Assembly: GCA_963837695.1 (NCBI GenBank)
Contig: CAWINZ010000002.1
Location: forward strand, 1-20,574
Direction of reading: 5' to 3'
DNA length: 20,574 nt
From: VRUE01 sp963837695
GTDB lineage: Bacteria > Actinomycetota > Thermoleophilia > Solirubrobacterales > 70-9
Of this stretch, positions 20,378 to 20,574 are shown piece after piece; position 1 is the first letter of the stretch, and each line of letters opens with the position of its first letter. The translations under genes were made by a program, and so were the position numbers. The notes below the pieces were generated by a model. The model was given only the letters and a program-made list of their open reading frames with translations. It searched no databases and was not told the DNA's origin.

Positions 20378-20574
20378 GTGCCGGTCAGACTTCGATGGGC
20401 TTTCGGGTTTGCGTTGCTGGTCGTTCTCCTCGCCGTTCCGGCGATGGCTGAGGCGACGCTCGTCTTCTCCCGTAACCCGCTCAACCCGACGATCTGGTCG
20501 GCGGCGGACAACGGCTCGGGAGCGCGGCGGCTGGTGTCCGGATCCAACCCGCGGATCTCGCCCGATGGCAAGAT
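20378..20574 (+). CDS. Secreted TolB/PD40-type beta-propeller protein (partial, 3' end beyond window)
   Basis: An open frame from GTG at 20378 (an alternative GTG at 20376 is in another frame) runs to the end of the window without a stop. It begins with a signal peptide, VRLRWAFGFALLVVLLAVPA followed by MAEA. A TolB-like repeat follows: TLVFSRNPLNPTIWSAADNG, then SGARRLVSGSNPRISPDGK. The 'iW.a..dGsg.rrLt....p.wSPDGk' pattern is the PD40/WD40-like blade of TolB-family propellers. Role unknown; it is probably an exported protein. Only about 65 residues are visible. Confidence 0.75.
   Translation, partial: MPVRLRWAFGFALLVVLLAVPAMAEATLVFSRNPLNPTIWSAADNGSGARRLVSGSNPRISPDGK

Overview
This window looks like a chromosomal segment from a high-GC actinobacterium, probably of the Solirubrobacterales/Thermoleophilia type. 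The lineage call is inference. It rests on high GC with frequent GTG/TTG starts, an F420-type luciferase-like oxidoreductase, the actinobacterial order lysA-hom-thrC-thrB, and a small secreted protein whose N-terminus (a 'VALGGTAIAA' export segment followed by short basic/Gly repeats) I associate with that group. No rRNA, tRNA, CRISPR array or transposase gene was seen.

Layout. (1) Positions 19-2147, + strand: the end of a catabolic operon with an acyl-CoA dehydrogenase translationally coupled to an LLM-family oxidoreductase. (2) 2152-3032: a PemK/MazF-type toxin with its ribbon-helix-helix antitoxin (- strand), then a divergent cysteine-less MGMT/ATL-like protein. (3) 3035-7910, - strand: a patatin-like lipase with three C-terminal membrane segments, two small proteins (one secreted), then a tightly overlapping trio: a membrane-anchored protein resembling cell-wall-binding repeat 2, an 83-residue protein and a metallo-beta-lactamase-fold hydrolase. 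(4) 8016-9284, + strand: a second acyl-CoA dehydrogenase behind a palindromic operator candidate. (5) 9450-11529: a coiled-coil M23 peptidase and a Gly/Ser/Pro-rich membrane-anchored protein, separated by unusually long palindromes. (6) 11640-16427: lysA, hom, thrC and thrB, most of them overlapping, plus a small four-helix membrane protein. This covers diaminopimelate to lysine and aspartate semialdehyde to threonine. (7) 16448-20313: an accessory island that looks visibly less GC-rich. It holds a type IIG/ISP-like restriction-modification gene split by a frameshift at a G6 run, and a divergent DUF4258/DUF2283 pair that resembles a toxin-antitoxin module. (8) From 20378 the start of a secreted TolB/PD40 beta-propeller protein runs off the end.

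The most notable non-coding structures are two large nested palindromes (9278-9380 and 10642-10808). Each begins at or next to the stop codon of the gene before it. A perfect 17-bp stem-loop lies before lysA. The most notable coding anomaly is the homopolymer frameshift in the restriction-modification gene, which also carries a G8 run. I found no complete system that I can call undescribed. The palindromes and the possibly switchable restriction gene are the best leads.
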